DNA from: a virus
DNA length: 21,784 bases
Virus record (IMG/VR): IMGVR_UViG_3300007734_000465
Coordinates: 1-21,784 of that record
Direction: 5' to 3' (one strand)
This document shows, in pieces, positions 15,200 to 20,226 of this stretch (positions within the stretch are counted from its first letter, which is position 1; each line of letters starts with the position of its first letter). The position numbers and the translations under genes were made by a program. The notes beneath the pieces were generated by a model. The model searched no databases, had not been told where the DNA came from, and was given only the letters and a program-made list of their open reading frames with translations.

Positions 15200-15506
15200 T
15201 GAATCCTATTCTACTTGTTGAGTTAGCAAGTTTAGGATGCACAAATGGAGCTGCTTTTTCTGCTGCATATAATTTTCTTTCTGGTGATGTCTTTGGACAA
15301 TTAAGTACAGACAACATATAATCTAATGGTGATTGTTGATATTTAGTTGCTAGATCTTCAACCATCTTCCATTGTCTTTGTTTTCTTGGTCCTATAGGTC
15401 TCCCAGCTCCAGGTCTTTTACCTCCTAGATTAGATTTTTTTACAGGTAAAGATGTTTCTTCAATAACCTTTACGTCAACTATTTCTGTTTTTATTTCTTC
15501 AGTCAT
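15162..15506 (-). CDS. terS: Probable terminase small subunit
   Basis: This 114-residue protein has a GGKRPGAGRPIGPRKQRQW stretch (29-47), the basic AT-hook-like motif common at the N-terminus of phage small terminases. SPLDYMLSVLNCPKTSPERK and LYAAEKAAPFVHPKLA follow (about 59-94), a helical pattern I recognise from that family. It would bind phage DNA at the packaging start and load the large subunit encoded next, with which it overlaps by 38 bases. Its start overlaps the previous stop as TAATG. The assignment rests on motif and position, without a structure match. Confidence 0.8.
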   Translation of the reverse strand: MTEEIKTEIVDVKVIEETSLPVKKSNLGGKRPGAGRPIGPRKQRQWKMVEDLATKYQQSPLDYMLSVLNCPKTSPERKLYAAEKAAPFVHPKLANSTSRIGFNGQLNVKVKWEE

Positions 15507-15790
15507 TAAAAATCTTCTGATGGTCTATATATAATTGGACTTCTTAAATCTCTAGGCTCATAAGTTTTAGGAGCTTTGGCATAATTTCTTTCTGGTTCAA
15601 ATAATAAATAACCAGCTCCAGTAAGAGCAGCACCTGCTACACCATACTTAATGCCTTTTTTAACTACAGATTTAACTGAGTCACCAAACCCTCTTTGAGC
15701 AACTATTTTTTTATTTACAGGTCTCCTGTAGATAGTTTCTCTTTGTGTTCTTACTCCTTCGCCTGGTATAATCTTTGGTAATTTTTCCAT
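15506..15790 (-). CDS. Small basic membrane-like protein, unknown
   Basis: This 94-residue protein has an Arg/Lys-rich N-terminal half (TIYRRPVNKKIVAQRGFGDS), a Gly/Ala-rich hydrophobic segment at about 50-64 (GVAGAALTGAGYLLF), and a Pro-rich tail (APKTYEPRDLRSPIIY). Two other genes of this block (16456-16695 and 16700-17014) share the order basic body, short glycine-rich hydrophobic stretch, polar tail. Such proteins can be minor virion components that leave with the DNA, but no relative of known function is recognised. It precedes the small terminase gene with a TAATG overlap. Confidence 0.6.
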   Translation of the reverse strand: MEKLPKIIPGEGVRTQRETIYRRPVNKKIVAQRGFGDSVKSVVKKGIKYGVAGAALTGAGYLLFEPERNYAKAPKTYEPRDLRSPIIYRPSEDF

Positions 15791-15804
15791 GTGGTCTCCC
15801 TATG

Positions 15805-15975
15805 TTATCGTTTTCCTTTAGCGGCTAATTGTTGGAATTTTTTTTTACCATATTTTTTTCTTCCAATATATGCTGCTAAGGCTTTTGGATTTTTAACTCC
15901 ACGTTTAGCTAATTGACTTGTCAATTGTTTAAATCGTGTGCCAGATCCAAGTTTTGGTTTATTCTTCATCATCAT
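15805..15975 (-). CDS. Small highly basic protein, possible DNA-binding
   Basis: The product is 56 residues when started at the run of three ATGs (15975, 15972, 15969). The upstream in-frame extension to 16014 reads through the neighbouring acidic gene and is less likely. The sequence KLGSGTRFKQLTSQLAKRGV, then NPKALAAYIGRKKYGKKKFQ, is a pattern I recognise from many phages, a GVxNPxALAAxIGRKKYG motif with about one third Lys/Arg. DNA binding or a head-internal role is plausible but unproven. It overlaps the end of the acidic gene at 15959-16090. Confidence 0.65.
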   Translation of the reverse strand: MMMKNKPKLGSGTRFKQLTSQLAKRGVKNPKALAAYIGRKKYGKKKFQQLAAKGKR

Positions 15976-16090
15976 CTTCTTCTGATAGTTCTCCAAATTC
16001 AGCTTCAAAATCATTTAGCAGTTCTTCTTGTTCTGCGTAAATTTCTTTTAGCTGATCGATGAAGTCTTGTATTGATCTTTCTCTAGGCAT
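15959..16090 (-). CDS. Small acidic protein (43 residues), unknown
   Basis: The frame runs from ATG (complement 16088-16090) after AAGGATATTA. The product begins MPRERSIQDFIDQLKEIYAE and ends in an acidic tail, SEEDDDEE. A single amphipathic helix is likely. It is coupled on both sides: its start overlaps the upstream stop (TAATG) and its last 17 bases overlap the basic 56-residue gene. The pairing of a very acidic with very basic neighbours suggests they could associate by charge, which is inference. No known family is recognised. Confidence 0.6.
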   Translation of the reverse strand: MPRERSIQDFIDQLKEIYAEQEELLNDFEAEFGELSEEDDDEE

Positions 16091-16200
16091 TAATATCCTT
16101 TTTTCTTAGTCATTTTCATACCTTTTTTTTTGGCAAACTTTTTAGCAGCTGCCATACCTTTTTTAGTATATGAAAATTTTTTATTTCCTACCATTGGCAT
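16090..16200 (-). CDS. Very small Lys-rich protein (36 residues)
   Basis: It starts at ATG (complement 16198-16200) after a strong AAGGAG 9 bases upstream. The sequence begins MPMVGNKKFSYTKKGMAAAK, and roughly 40 percent of the protein is Lys. Small MPMVGxKKFxYTxxGMxAA proteins of this type are common in tailed phage genomes beside terminase or portal genes, and their function is unknown. The recurrence of the pattern, the good ribosome binding site and the TAATG overlap with the next gene make it credible despite its length. Confidence 0.65.
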   Translation of the reverse strand: MPMVGNKKFSYTKKGMAAAKKFAKKKGMKMTKKKGY

Positions 16201-16228
16201 ATTAGATTTTCTCCTTTCTAATTACCTA

Positions 16229-16456
16229 TTAACCCAATAAGCTGCGTAAAGCAACATCTCGAGTTGTTGGAGGAGCCATAGCAGGTTCAACTGGTCTAGC
16301 CATTTGATCTACTTGGGGATTTGCCACTTGCTCATCTAGTAAGCCTTTTTGTTTTTCAACTTCAGGCATTACTTTCGCTTTTAAAATTACTTGTAATTGT
16401 TGAGCTTGTTCTGGTGATAATTGTATGATTTGGTCGGCTAGTTTTTCTAGGTCCAT
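16229..16456 (-). CDS. Small helical protein, unknown
   Basis: This 75-residue protein starts with a helix (LEKLADQIIQLSPEQAQQLQ), continues with a charged stretch, and has a Pro/Met/Ala-rich middle (ARPVEPAMAPPT). It ends TRDVALRSLLG. An LSPEQAQQL-type N-terminus is seen in small virion or scaffold-associated phage proteins, but no specific family is recognised. Its ATG overlaps the upstream stop (TAATG), so its translation is probably coupled to the basic membrane-like protein before it. Confidence 0.6.
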   Translation of the reverse strand: MDLEKLADQIIQLSPEQAQQLQVILKAKVMPEVEKQKGLLDEQVANPQVDQMARPVEPAMAPPTTRDVALRSLLG

Positions 16457-16695
16457 TACATCATATCATCTTCTTCATAGGCATTTCTTTTGCCATTATA
16501 AAGATAGAAGCCAGTTCCTGCTGCTCCTGCTGCACCTATTGCCGCAGATTTTTTAGGGTTACGTCTAATAGCTCTACCTGCTTCTCTTACCATTTTTGCA
16601 GGTTTTTTAGCTTTAGATTTAACTATGCCTACAACATCAGCACCTACTGCTTTTGCAGCTTGAGCTAGATTTGCTAGGTTTGTTTTTAGTACCAT
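16456..16695 (-). CDS. Small basic protein with Gly/Ala membrane-like segment
   Basis: The 79-residue product has a Lys/Arg-rich body (KSKAKKPAKMVREAGRAIRR, about 26-45). A short hydrophobic stretch follows (AAIGAAGAAGTGFYLYNG, about 51-68), then an acidic end (YEEDDMM). The same order, including the NG turn and acidic tail, appears in the 104-residue gene just before it. This suggests the two are diverged duplicates or parallel designs. Virion-internal or membrane-interacting functions are possible, but nothing decisive is visible. Confidence 0.6.
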   Translation of the reverse strand: MVLKTNLANLAQAAKAVGADVVGIVKSKAKKPAKMVREAGRAIRRNPKKSAAIGAAGAAGTGFYLYNGKRNAYEEDDMM

Positions 16696-16699
16696 GTGT

Positions 16700-17014
16700 T
16701 TACTCCTCTAATTCGTCATCTTCTCCATTGAGAAATGACATTGTTGTGTAAGTTCCTAATACCCCACTAGTTACCTTACGTCTAGTTGAAGAACCTAAAG
16801 TTCCTGCGTATAAGCTTCTATAACCGCTAGAAATCTTTTTCTTAGCTCCTTCTAAGCCTTTTGTAACCATTGGAGAAAATTCGGCTTCTTTGACGGCTAC
16901 AGGGGTAATCTTTTTGATAATTGATCCTACCTTAGTAGGTCTTAATGATCTAGCTATACCATATCCAAATCTTGCTAATGCTGGATATATACCTGCTAAA
17001 AATGGTGCTGCCAT
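16700..17014 (-). CDS. First gene of the virion operon, basic membrane-like protein
   Basis: This 104-residue protein has a hydrophobic N-terminus (APFLAGIYPALARFGYGIAR), a Lys-rich middle (KEAEFSPMVTKGLEGAKKKI), a short hydrophobic stretch (SGVLGTYTTMSFLNG), and an acidic tail, EDDELEE. It is the promoter-proximal gene of the leftward block, with AAAGGT ahead of ATG. It has no recognised family. The layout resembles its neighbour at 16456-16695. Confidence 0.6.
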   Translation of the reverse strand: MAAPFLAGIYPALARFGYGIARSLRPTKVGSIIKKITPVAVKEAEFSPMVTKGLEGAKKKISSGYRSLYAGTLGSSTRRKVTSGVLGTYTTMSFLNGEDDELEE

Positions 17015-17107
17015 ATATTTACCTTTCTATTATTGTTGTTTTTGTTAAAGTTATGGAGTTTAATACAAAACCCCCCTTTTCTATTACTCACTTACTACTG
17101 CTATCTC

Positions 17108-17136
17108 GTTGGGGGTTCGAGCAAAACCCACCCAAC
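17108..17136. promoter_or_regulatory. Strong stem-loop near the leftward leader
   Basis: GTTGGG+GGTT pairs with AACC+CCCAAC around a 7-base loop (CGAGCAA), with a 2-base CA bulge. The G5 run here could alternatively pair with the C6 run at 17071-17076. If leftward transcription starts upstream, the 5' leader would contain both options, a possible attenuation or packaging-signal structure. Function is unknown. Confidence 0.5.
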
Positions 17137-17158
17137 TCAACTTTCTTGTTAGAAAGAA

Positions 17159-17182
17159 TTTATATTGTATTGTCTATATAAT
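17159..17182. promoter_or_regulatory. Candidate overlapping divergent promoters (-10 boxes)
   Basis: TATAAT at 17177-17182 reads rightward and TATAAA (complement of 17159-17164) reads leftward, inside an imperfect palindrome (TTATAT...ATATAA). The positions suit starts for both operons. No good -35 TTGACA is at 17 bp for either, so sigma70 use or an activator is uncertain. A T7-type promoter was not recognised. Confidence 0.4.
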
Positions 17183-17197
17183 TTACTTGCTTGTATC

Positions 17198-17232
17198 GTT
17201 GCTGTTCCCCTCACTTTGTGAGGGAACGCAAC
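17198..17232 (+). promoter_or_regulatory. Long stable hairpin in the early-gene leader
   Basis: GTTGC, GTTCCC and TCAC pair with GTGA, GGGAAC and GCAAC around a TTT loop, with single-base bulges T203 and C210. The 15-bp stem has no U-tract on either strand, so it is not a normal intrinsic terminator. It lies between the candidate rightward -10 and the first early gene, where it may stabilise or regulate the transcript. Confidence 0.65.
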
Positions 17233-17255
17233 TGATTATTGATTGTTAATAATCA
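17233..17255. promoter_or_regulatory. Palindrome, operator candidate
   Basis: TGATTATT and AATAATCA are perfect inverted arms around a 7-base spacer GATTGTT. The spacing suits a dimeric helix-turn-helix repressor, and an XRE-type protein is encoded at 18653-18973. The arm sequence recurs in the repeats at 144-159 and 193-208. Operator function is inferred. Confidence 0.45.
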
Positions 17256-17291
17256 ATTAACTCCCTGATATAACTAACTAAAGGAGATAGT

Positions 17292-17450
17292 ATGTATAAA
17301 AATGTACATGAAAAAGTAGCACAACTAGAGCTATTTAATGTATCAGAACTACCATTGATACCAATTCCTAAGAAAAAACCACATAATCATGATAGAAAGT
17401 TTGAGAACTATCTAACTAGATTTGTTGTTAAATACAAACGATTGAAATAA
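17292..17450 (+). CDS. 52-residue early protein with sliding-clamp-binding-like motif
   Basis: This is the first rightward gene, with AAGGAG 7 bases before ATG. The product begins MYKNVHEKVAQLELFNVSEL. Residues 11-15, QLELF, match the known bacterial beta sliding-clamp binding pentapeptide pattern QL(S/D)LF, with E in the variable position. A Pro/Ile/Lys stretch follows (LPLIPIPKKKP), then a basic C-terminus. Small phage proteins that bind the host clamp to redirect or stop replication are known in other phages. That role here is inference from a five-residue motif and the promoter-proximal position. No homologue is recognised. Confidence 0.6.
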   Translation: MYKNVHEKVAQLELFNVSELPLIPIPKKKPHNHDRKFENYLTRFVVKYKRLK

Positions 17451-17452
17451 TT

Positions 17453-17620
17453 ATGAATAAATATCCAAATAGTAAGTTTGAACAATGGTTATTAACTAAC
17501 CATGAAAGAACTATTGAATCATTAACGTGGCAAGAATACAACAAATACCACGTGATGTACAATACACAAACATTCTATGAAAGAATGGTTAAACCTTATT
17601 TAGATAGGGAGATAACATGA
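17453..17620 (+). CDS. 55-residue early protein, unknown
   Basis: The frame begins at ATG 17453, two bases after the previous stop, and ends in TGA that overlaps the next ATG (ATGA). The product begins MNKYPNSKFEQWLLTNHERT and contains many aromatic residues (WQEYNKYHVMYNTQTFYERM). It is probably a small helical protein. No family is recognised. Coupling to both neighbours and clean coding character support it. The SD for it is weak, consistent with re-initiation from the preceding gene. Confidence 0.55.
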   Translation: MNKYPNSKFEQWLLTNHERTIESLTWQEYNKYHVMYNTQTFYERMVKPYLDREIT

Positions 17621-17769
17621 GTATATTCTACGGAATAGTAATGACTATAGTATTTCTTGGACTGTTGTTTGCCGTTTTAATGTCGGCTTACAATATCTAT
17701 ATGAATTATAAAGAACAAAAAGAGTTCGATATAGAATATAGAAAAGAACAAGAAAGAAAGGGTAAATAA
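17617..17769 (+). CDS. 50-residue single-span membrane protein
   Basis: It starts at ATG 17617, overlapping the upstream stop by 4 bases, with GGGAGA just before. Residues 4-25 (FYGIVMTIVFLGLLFAVLMS) form one transmembrane helix, followed by a charged cytoplasmic-type tail (NYKEQKEFDIEYRKEQERKG). The lack of a basic N-terminus leaves topology uncertain. Early phage membrane peptides sometimes act in superinfection exclusion or membrane takeover, but nothing specific shows that here. Confidence 0.65.
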   Translation: MSIFYGIVMTIVFLGLLFAVLMSAYNIYMNYKEQKEFDIEYRKEQERKGK

Positions 17770-17799
17770 CCCAACACAAGTGATTGGGTATTAACCCAA
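17769..17799 (+). promoter_or_regulatory. Two mutually exclusive hairpins sharing a central arm
   Basis: ACCCAA (17769-17774), TTGGGT (17784-17789) and ACCCAA (17794-17799) allow the central arm to pair with either flank. The loops would be 9 and 4 bases. The first arm touches the stop codon of the membrane protein gene, so a terminating ribosome could block that pairing. No U-tract follows. A translation-linked switch for the next gene is possible. Confidence 0.55.
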
Positions 17800-17822
17800 A
17801 ATAACTAACAATAGGAGAACCT

Positions 17823-17996
17823 ATGACTGACTATACAAATAAGCCAATTGACATGAATAGTGATTATGTCAAAAAAGTACAAGCTGGTATTCTAATACCT
17901 AAAGTACTTCATAATAGATTAATTGCTCAAGATGAAAAACTTGAAAGCATAGAAAATCTATTAAAAGATATTGCAGTAAGATTAACTGCTGAATAA
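17823..17996 (+). CDS. 57-residue early protein, unknown
   Basis: It begins at ATG 17823 after AATAGGAGAACCT, a strong ribosome binding site set within the motif AACTAAC-n-ATAGGAG. That motif is shared in part with the leaders of the genes at 17292 and 1-100. The product begins MTDYTNKPIDMNSDYVKKVQ, has an AGILIPKVLHNRLIAQDEKL stretch, and ends in a likely helix (ESIENLLKDIAVRLTAE). It is probably soluble and helical. No family is recognised. It is bracketed by stem-loops on both sides (17769-17799 and 18007-18033). Confidence 0.6.
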   Translation: MTDYTNKPIDMNSDYVKKVQAGILIPKVLHNRLIAQDEKLESIENLLKDIAVRLTAE

Positions 17997-18006
17997 CCTG
18001 AAATCG

Positions 18007-18033
18007 TTAGCCCCTGTCTAGTGCAGGGGTTAA
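18007..18033 (+). terminator. Stem-loop between early genes, possible partial terminator
   Basis: TTAGCCCCTG pairs with CAGGGGTTAA (one G-U pair) around a 7-base loop TCTAGTG, giving a 10-bp stem 10 bases after a stop codon. ACTAAACAAT follows rather than a T-run. Transcript pausing, 3'-end protection or weak termination are the possibilities. Confidence 0.55.
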
Positions 18034-18048
18034 CTAAACAATAAATAT

Positions 18049-18231
18049 ATGGATACAAATACAATCATGATGATAGCATTATTACTAATACAGACTGTAT
18101 TATTTTTAATACTAGTCGTACAATTTATGAGAGAGTCTGATGAAAGACAGAATATTAATATAACTCTTATGAGAGTAAATCAAAAGTTAGAAGATATTAA
18201 TATGCGACTCTATAAAATGGAGATTAAATAA
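18049..18231 (+). CDS. 60-residue membrane protein with coiled-coil tail
   Basis: Residues 4-27 (NTIMMIALLLIQTVLFLILV) form a transmembrane helix. From about 33 a heptad-like amphipathic helix follows (INITLMRVNQKLEDINMRLY), suggesting an oligomer on the cytoplasmic side. The layout, one span plus a short coiled coil, is common to small phage membrane proteins, some of them holins, but this gene lies in the early-type block. No good Shine-Dalgarno is seen before ATG 18049, and the upstream hairpin may affect access. The stop overlaps the next ATG (TAATG). Confidence 0.65.
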   Translation: MDTNTIMMIALLLIQTVLFLILVVQFMRESDERQNINITLMRVNQKLEDINMRLYKMEIK

Positions 18232-18407
18232 TGTTTAACAAAGAGAATCAAGCCAAAGAATTATTAGCATTAATAGATTCAATGGCAGACAGCGAAGTTA
18301 AATACAGACTATACTGTGAACTTCAGAAATGGGTTGAAAACAATGTACGTTATAACATTAAAGAACAGGTTCAAAAACAAGAGAGTCCCATTAAAACGAT
18401 CTCTTGA
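18231..18407 (+). CDS. 58-residue early protein, unknown
   Basis: Its ATG shares a base with the upstream stop. The product begins MFNKENQAKELLALIDSMAD and continues as charged helix (YRLYCELQKWVENNVRYNIK). It ends shortly after overlapping the next gene by 65 bases. One Cys is present. No family is recognised. It is helical and probably soluble. Coding is supported by frame length, coupling and ordinary composition. The long overlap begins a chain of five overlapping genes. Confidence 0.55.
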   Translation: MFNKENQAKELLALIDSMADSEVKYRLYCELQKWVENNVRYNIKEQVQKQESPIKTIS

Positions 18408-18771
18408 AATAGTATATAGCCTACCATTTAGTGGCTTTATACAACAAGAGAGAATGAAATGGTGGACTCCGTATATTGAACACATGACGTATCAATCAAT
18501 CTTATATCCTAAACAAGGATATTTAGTTGTTATACGTCTAAATCATAAATCAAAAGAGCCTAACACCATAAGAGTGGTTACATCAAAGACAAGCAGCGAC
18601 AAAAGAGAGCTGTTTGTTTTAAAATCACTCTTTGGTACAGCGAAAGAAATATATGAGAAAAAACACAGAAGATATTCAGATAGCAAAGCATCTGTATCTG
18701 ATCAGAAAAAAAATGAAAAAAACATTAACACAAATGGCAGACATAATGGGGGTAGCATACCAACAGTATGA
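18343..18771 (+). CDS. 142-residue basic protein, unknown, overlapped at both ends
   Basis: ATG 18343 is chosen; a GTG at 18316 would add nine residues. The N-terminal 100 residues are protein-like: MYVITLKNRFKNKRVPLKRS, an aromatic cluster MKWWTPYIEHM, and a strand ILYPKQGYLVVIRLNH. The last 35 or so residues, encoded where the XRE gene overlaps, are low-complexity (Ser, Asn, Lys, Gly), as if dictated by the other frame. A run of eight A's (18706-18713) lies in the shared segment and could allow slippage into the XRE frame. No family is recognised. A basic, possibly nucleic-acid-binding protein is inferred from charge alone. Confidence 0.5.
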   Translation: MYVITLKNRFKNKRVPLKRSLEIVYSLPFSGFIQQERMKWWTPYIEHMTYQSILYPKQGYLVVIRLNHKSKEPNTIRVVTSKTSSDKRELFVLKSLFGTAKEIYEKKHRRYSDSKASVSDQKKNEKNINTNGRHNGGSIPTV

Positions 18772-18973
18772 TAAATACGAGACTGCAAAGAATCGTATGA
18801 GATGTGGTCATTTGTTGTTATTAGCAAAGCATTTTGGGTTAGACTTAAATCAATTCAAGCAAGATCCTAATCAATTTATTGATTTGACTGTGCATGAACA
18901 AGATAGAGTCAACGCAAAATTTGCCAGAATAGAAAGGGAAATAAATAATGAATCCATTATTTCACATAGTTAA
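18653..18973 (+). CDS. XRE-family helix-turn-helix regulator
   Basis: This is a 106-residue DNA-binding protein. The Cro/CI-type fold spans about 10-67: helix 1 IAKHLYLIRKKM, helix 2 TLTQMADIMG (24-33), turn, then recognition helix AYQQYDKYETAKNRM (35-49), and LLLLAKHFGLDLNQF. The C-terminal 40 residues are charged and may dimerise. ATG 18653 keeps the whole first helix; a later ATG would cut it. It overlaps the upstream gene by 119 bases in another frame. It could repress the early promoter or time the switch to the virion operon, with the palindrome at 17233-17255 as a candidate target. A lysogeny role is less likely as no integrase is seen. Confidence 0.8.
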   Translation: MRKNTEDIQIAKHLYLIRKKMKKTLTQMADIMGVAYQQYDKYETAKNRMRCGHLLLLAKHFGLDLNQFKQDPNQFIDLTVHEQDRVNAKFARIEREINNESIISHS

Positions 18974-19148
18974 ATATGTAGGTTTCACTCTATTAGGCAT
19001 AGTAACAAAAAAAAGCTGGGATTGGCTCACCAAAGATGTCGATCCAATTCCAGGAACGAAAGAGTTTGCACAAGAGTATCGTGAAACTCAAAGTAAACTA
19101 GAAAGGTTAAATAAAAAATATGAAAAATATAGACAACATAAAAAATAA
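18948..19148 (+). CDS. 66-residue protein with N-terminal hydrophobic helix
   Basis: The product begins MNPLFHIVKYVGFTLLGIVT with a short hydrophobic helix (about 4-19) that may anchor in the membrane. KKSWDWLTKDVDPIPGTKEF follows, and then a Lys/Glu-rich helix to the end (SKLERLNKKYEKYRQHKK). A GGGAAA precedes ATG 18948. It overlaps the XRE gene by 26 bases and the next gene by 29 bases. No family is recognised. Confidence 0.55.
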   Translation: MNPLFHIVKYVGFTLLGIVTKKSWDWLTKDVDPIPGTKEFAQEYRETQSKLERLNKKYEKYRQHKK

Positions 19149-19293
19149 TACAATTAAAATTCTTACACTACCTGTGAGAATCAGTATTGGACTATTCAAT
19201 GCTGTACTAAACAACATGCCTGATGAAGTAGAATTACCATTCGAAATCAGGAAGAAAGAGAAAAAAGAAGATGTCAACAGAAAAGCTGACTAA
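19120..19293 (+). CDS. 57-residue protein, unknown
   Basis: The frame starts at ATG 19120 inside the previous gene and ends at TAA 19293 inside the next. The product begins MKNIDNIKNNTIKILTLPVR and has a moderately hydrophobic middle (ISIGLFNAVLNNMPDEVELP) and a very basic-acidic tail (EIRKKEKKEDVN). It fills what would otherwise be a 122-base gap, and GAAAGAG-type purines sit ahead of the following start. It has no recognised family. Coding is likely but supported only by frame continuity and tight packing. Confidence 0.5.
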   Translation: MKNIDNIKNNTIKILTLPVRISIGLFNAVLNNMPDEVELPFEIRKKEKKEDVNRKAD

Positions 19294-19552
19294 ATCTCAA
19301 CAAGAGAGAGTGGCAGATAAGTATAGCAAAATGTGTGATTATTACGCACATTTATTAGCTACATGTCATACTGCTGTAAAAAGCAATAAGATATTAGCTG
19401 CATTGGACCCAATGGGCCAAAAAACATCTGCGACTACGTTATTCATCCGTGTATGTTCACGAATGGATGCAAGTGAAGCAACAAAACAAACTGCTGAGCA
19501 AATGATTAAATTGTCTGAAAAGTCAATTAATAATCTATCTGAATCGGCATAA
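19271..19552 (+). CDS. 93-residue helical protein, unknown
   Basis: The product begins MSTEKLTKSQQERVADKYSK and is almost entirely helical, with three Cys residues (C23, C32 and C62). ASATTLFIRVCSRMDASEAT-like central residues and a C-terminal EQMIKLSEKSINNLSES helix follow. A small helical bundle is likely. AAAGAAG precedes ATG 19271. It is the last member of the overlapping chain starting at 18231. No DNA-binding or catalytic motif is seen. Confidence 0.6.
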   Translation: MSTEKLTKSQQERVADKYSKMCDYYAHLLATCHTAVKSNKILAALDPMGQKTSATTLFIRVCSRMDASEATKQTAEQMIKLSEKSINNLSESA

Positions 19553-19560
19553 ATAAACAA

Positions 19561-19598
19561 TAGGGTATTGATTGAACCTACAAGTGATCAGTACCCTA
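19561..19598 (+). terminator. 12-bp stem-loop after the overlapping gene chain
   Basis: TAGGGTATTGAT (19561-19572) pairs with ATCAGTACCCTA (19587-19598) with one G-U pair, leaving a 14-base loop. It sits 8 bases after a stop codon and 15 bases before the next ATG. AACTAAAAGGA follows, with no U-run, so RNA processing or stability control is as likely as termination. Confidence 0.6.
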
Positions 19599-19613
19599 AA
19601 CTAAAAGGAATGT

Positions 19614-20219
19614 ATGATACCTATCAGAAAAAACGAGCTAGAGTATTTAGAAAAATACGTCAAAGATAAATTTATCAATAGACGTAAAAAAATAGAGTCT
19701 GAAATACATCTAGAAACTAATAAAGCCATAGAGAAAAATTTCAAAACTTTTCTTAATAAATTAGATCTTGAAAAAGATTTAAAAGCAGTAGAAGCTGCAA
19801 AAGAAAAACTTGAAAGATTTCAAGACAGCAAAGATACTTACGAAAGTAAGTTAAGAGCAGCTGTTGCAGATAGTGCTGACAAGTTAAAAAGAAGTTTAGA
19901 AAAATGGCAATCACTACGAAGATGGGATAATGAAAATTCAGATACTAGACTTCGTAATAAAAGTGATGATTGGTTTCATAATGTAAATAACGTAAAACAT
20001 TATTTACGTGAAAAATGTGCAGACGAAACTACTAAACTTATTGAAAGATCAGATAAGTTTAAAGAAAAAAAGATCTTAGATGTAATGGAAGAAGAAGCTC
20101 AGAATATTTTATATTCTGGACAAAGCATACAAGATGTTTGGAAATATCTTGGTAATACATTTAAGAAAGCTAATATTGAAGTACAAGCTCCTAAAGCTAT
20201 GCTTCAATTAGAAAAATAA
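19614..20219 (+). CDS. 201-residue coiled-coil protein, unknown
   Basis: The product begins MIPIRKNELEYLEKYVKDKF. It is strongly charged and helical through about 1-105, with heptad-like stretches (DLEKDLKAVEAAKEKLERFQ), so a coiled coil is likely. A middle segment, SLRRWDNENSDTRLRNKSDD, and a second helical half (DVMEEEAQNILYSGQSIQDV) follow, ending near AMLQLEK. The ribosome binding site is AAAAGGA before ATG 19614. Long coiled-coil early proteins may be scaffolds, inhibitors or DNA-management factors, and nothing here separates these. No family is recognised. Confidence 0.65.
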   Translation: MIPIRKNELEYLEKYVKDKFINRRKKIESEIHLETNKAIEKNFKTFLNKLDLEKDLKAVEAAKEKLERFQDSKDTYESKLRAAVADSADKLKRSLEKWQSLRRWDNENSDTRLRNKSDDWFHNVNNVKHYLREKCADETTKLIERSDKFKEKKILDVMEEEAQNILYSGQSIQDVWKYLGNTFKKANIEVQAPKAMLQLEK

Positions 20220-20226
20220 AATAACA

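Larger units (their letters stand above)
17015..17291. promoter_or_regulatory. Divergent control region between virion operon and early genes
   Basis: This 277-base gene-free stretch separates the leftward and rightward blocks and should hold promoters for both. It contains a C6 run (17071-17076) that could pair with the G5 run at 17111-17115, a 10-bp hairpin (17108-17136), a CTTTCT-TGTT-AGAAAG hairpin (17141-17156), divergent -10-like boxes (17159-17182), a long hairpin (17198-17232) and a palindrome (17233-17255). The listed plus-strand frame over 16972-17181 has no protein character and is not a gene. Confidence 0.7.

Noticed and set aside
15976-16014. Longer start for the 56-residue basic protein
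   Set aside because: It would be encoded over the acidic gene in another frame, and the conserved-looking pattern begins at the ATG run at 15969-15975.
17108-17136. tRNA-like GGTTCGAGC sequence, possible tRNA gene or attP core from a tRNA 3' end
   Set aside because: No acceptor, anticodon or D arms can be drawn, the T-stem does not pair in the tRNA register, and no integrase gene is in the window. The segment forms a simple bulged hairpin instead.
16972-17181. 69-residue plus-strand frame across the control region
   Set aside because: It runs over the start of the minus-strand 104-residue gene and the stem-loops of the control region, has no ribosome binding site, and has no protein-like pattern.
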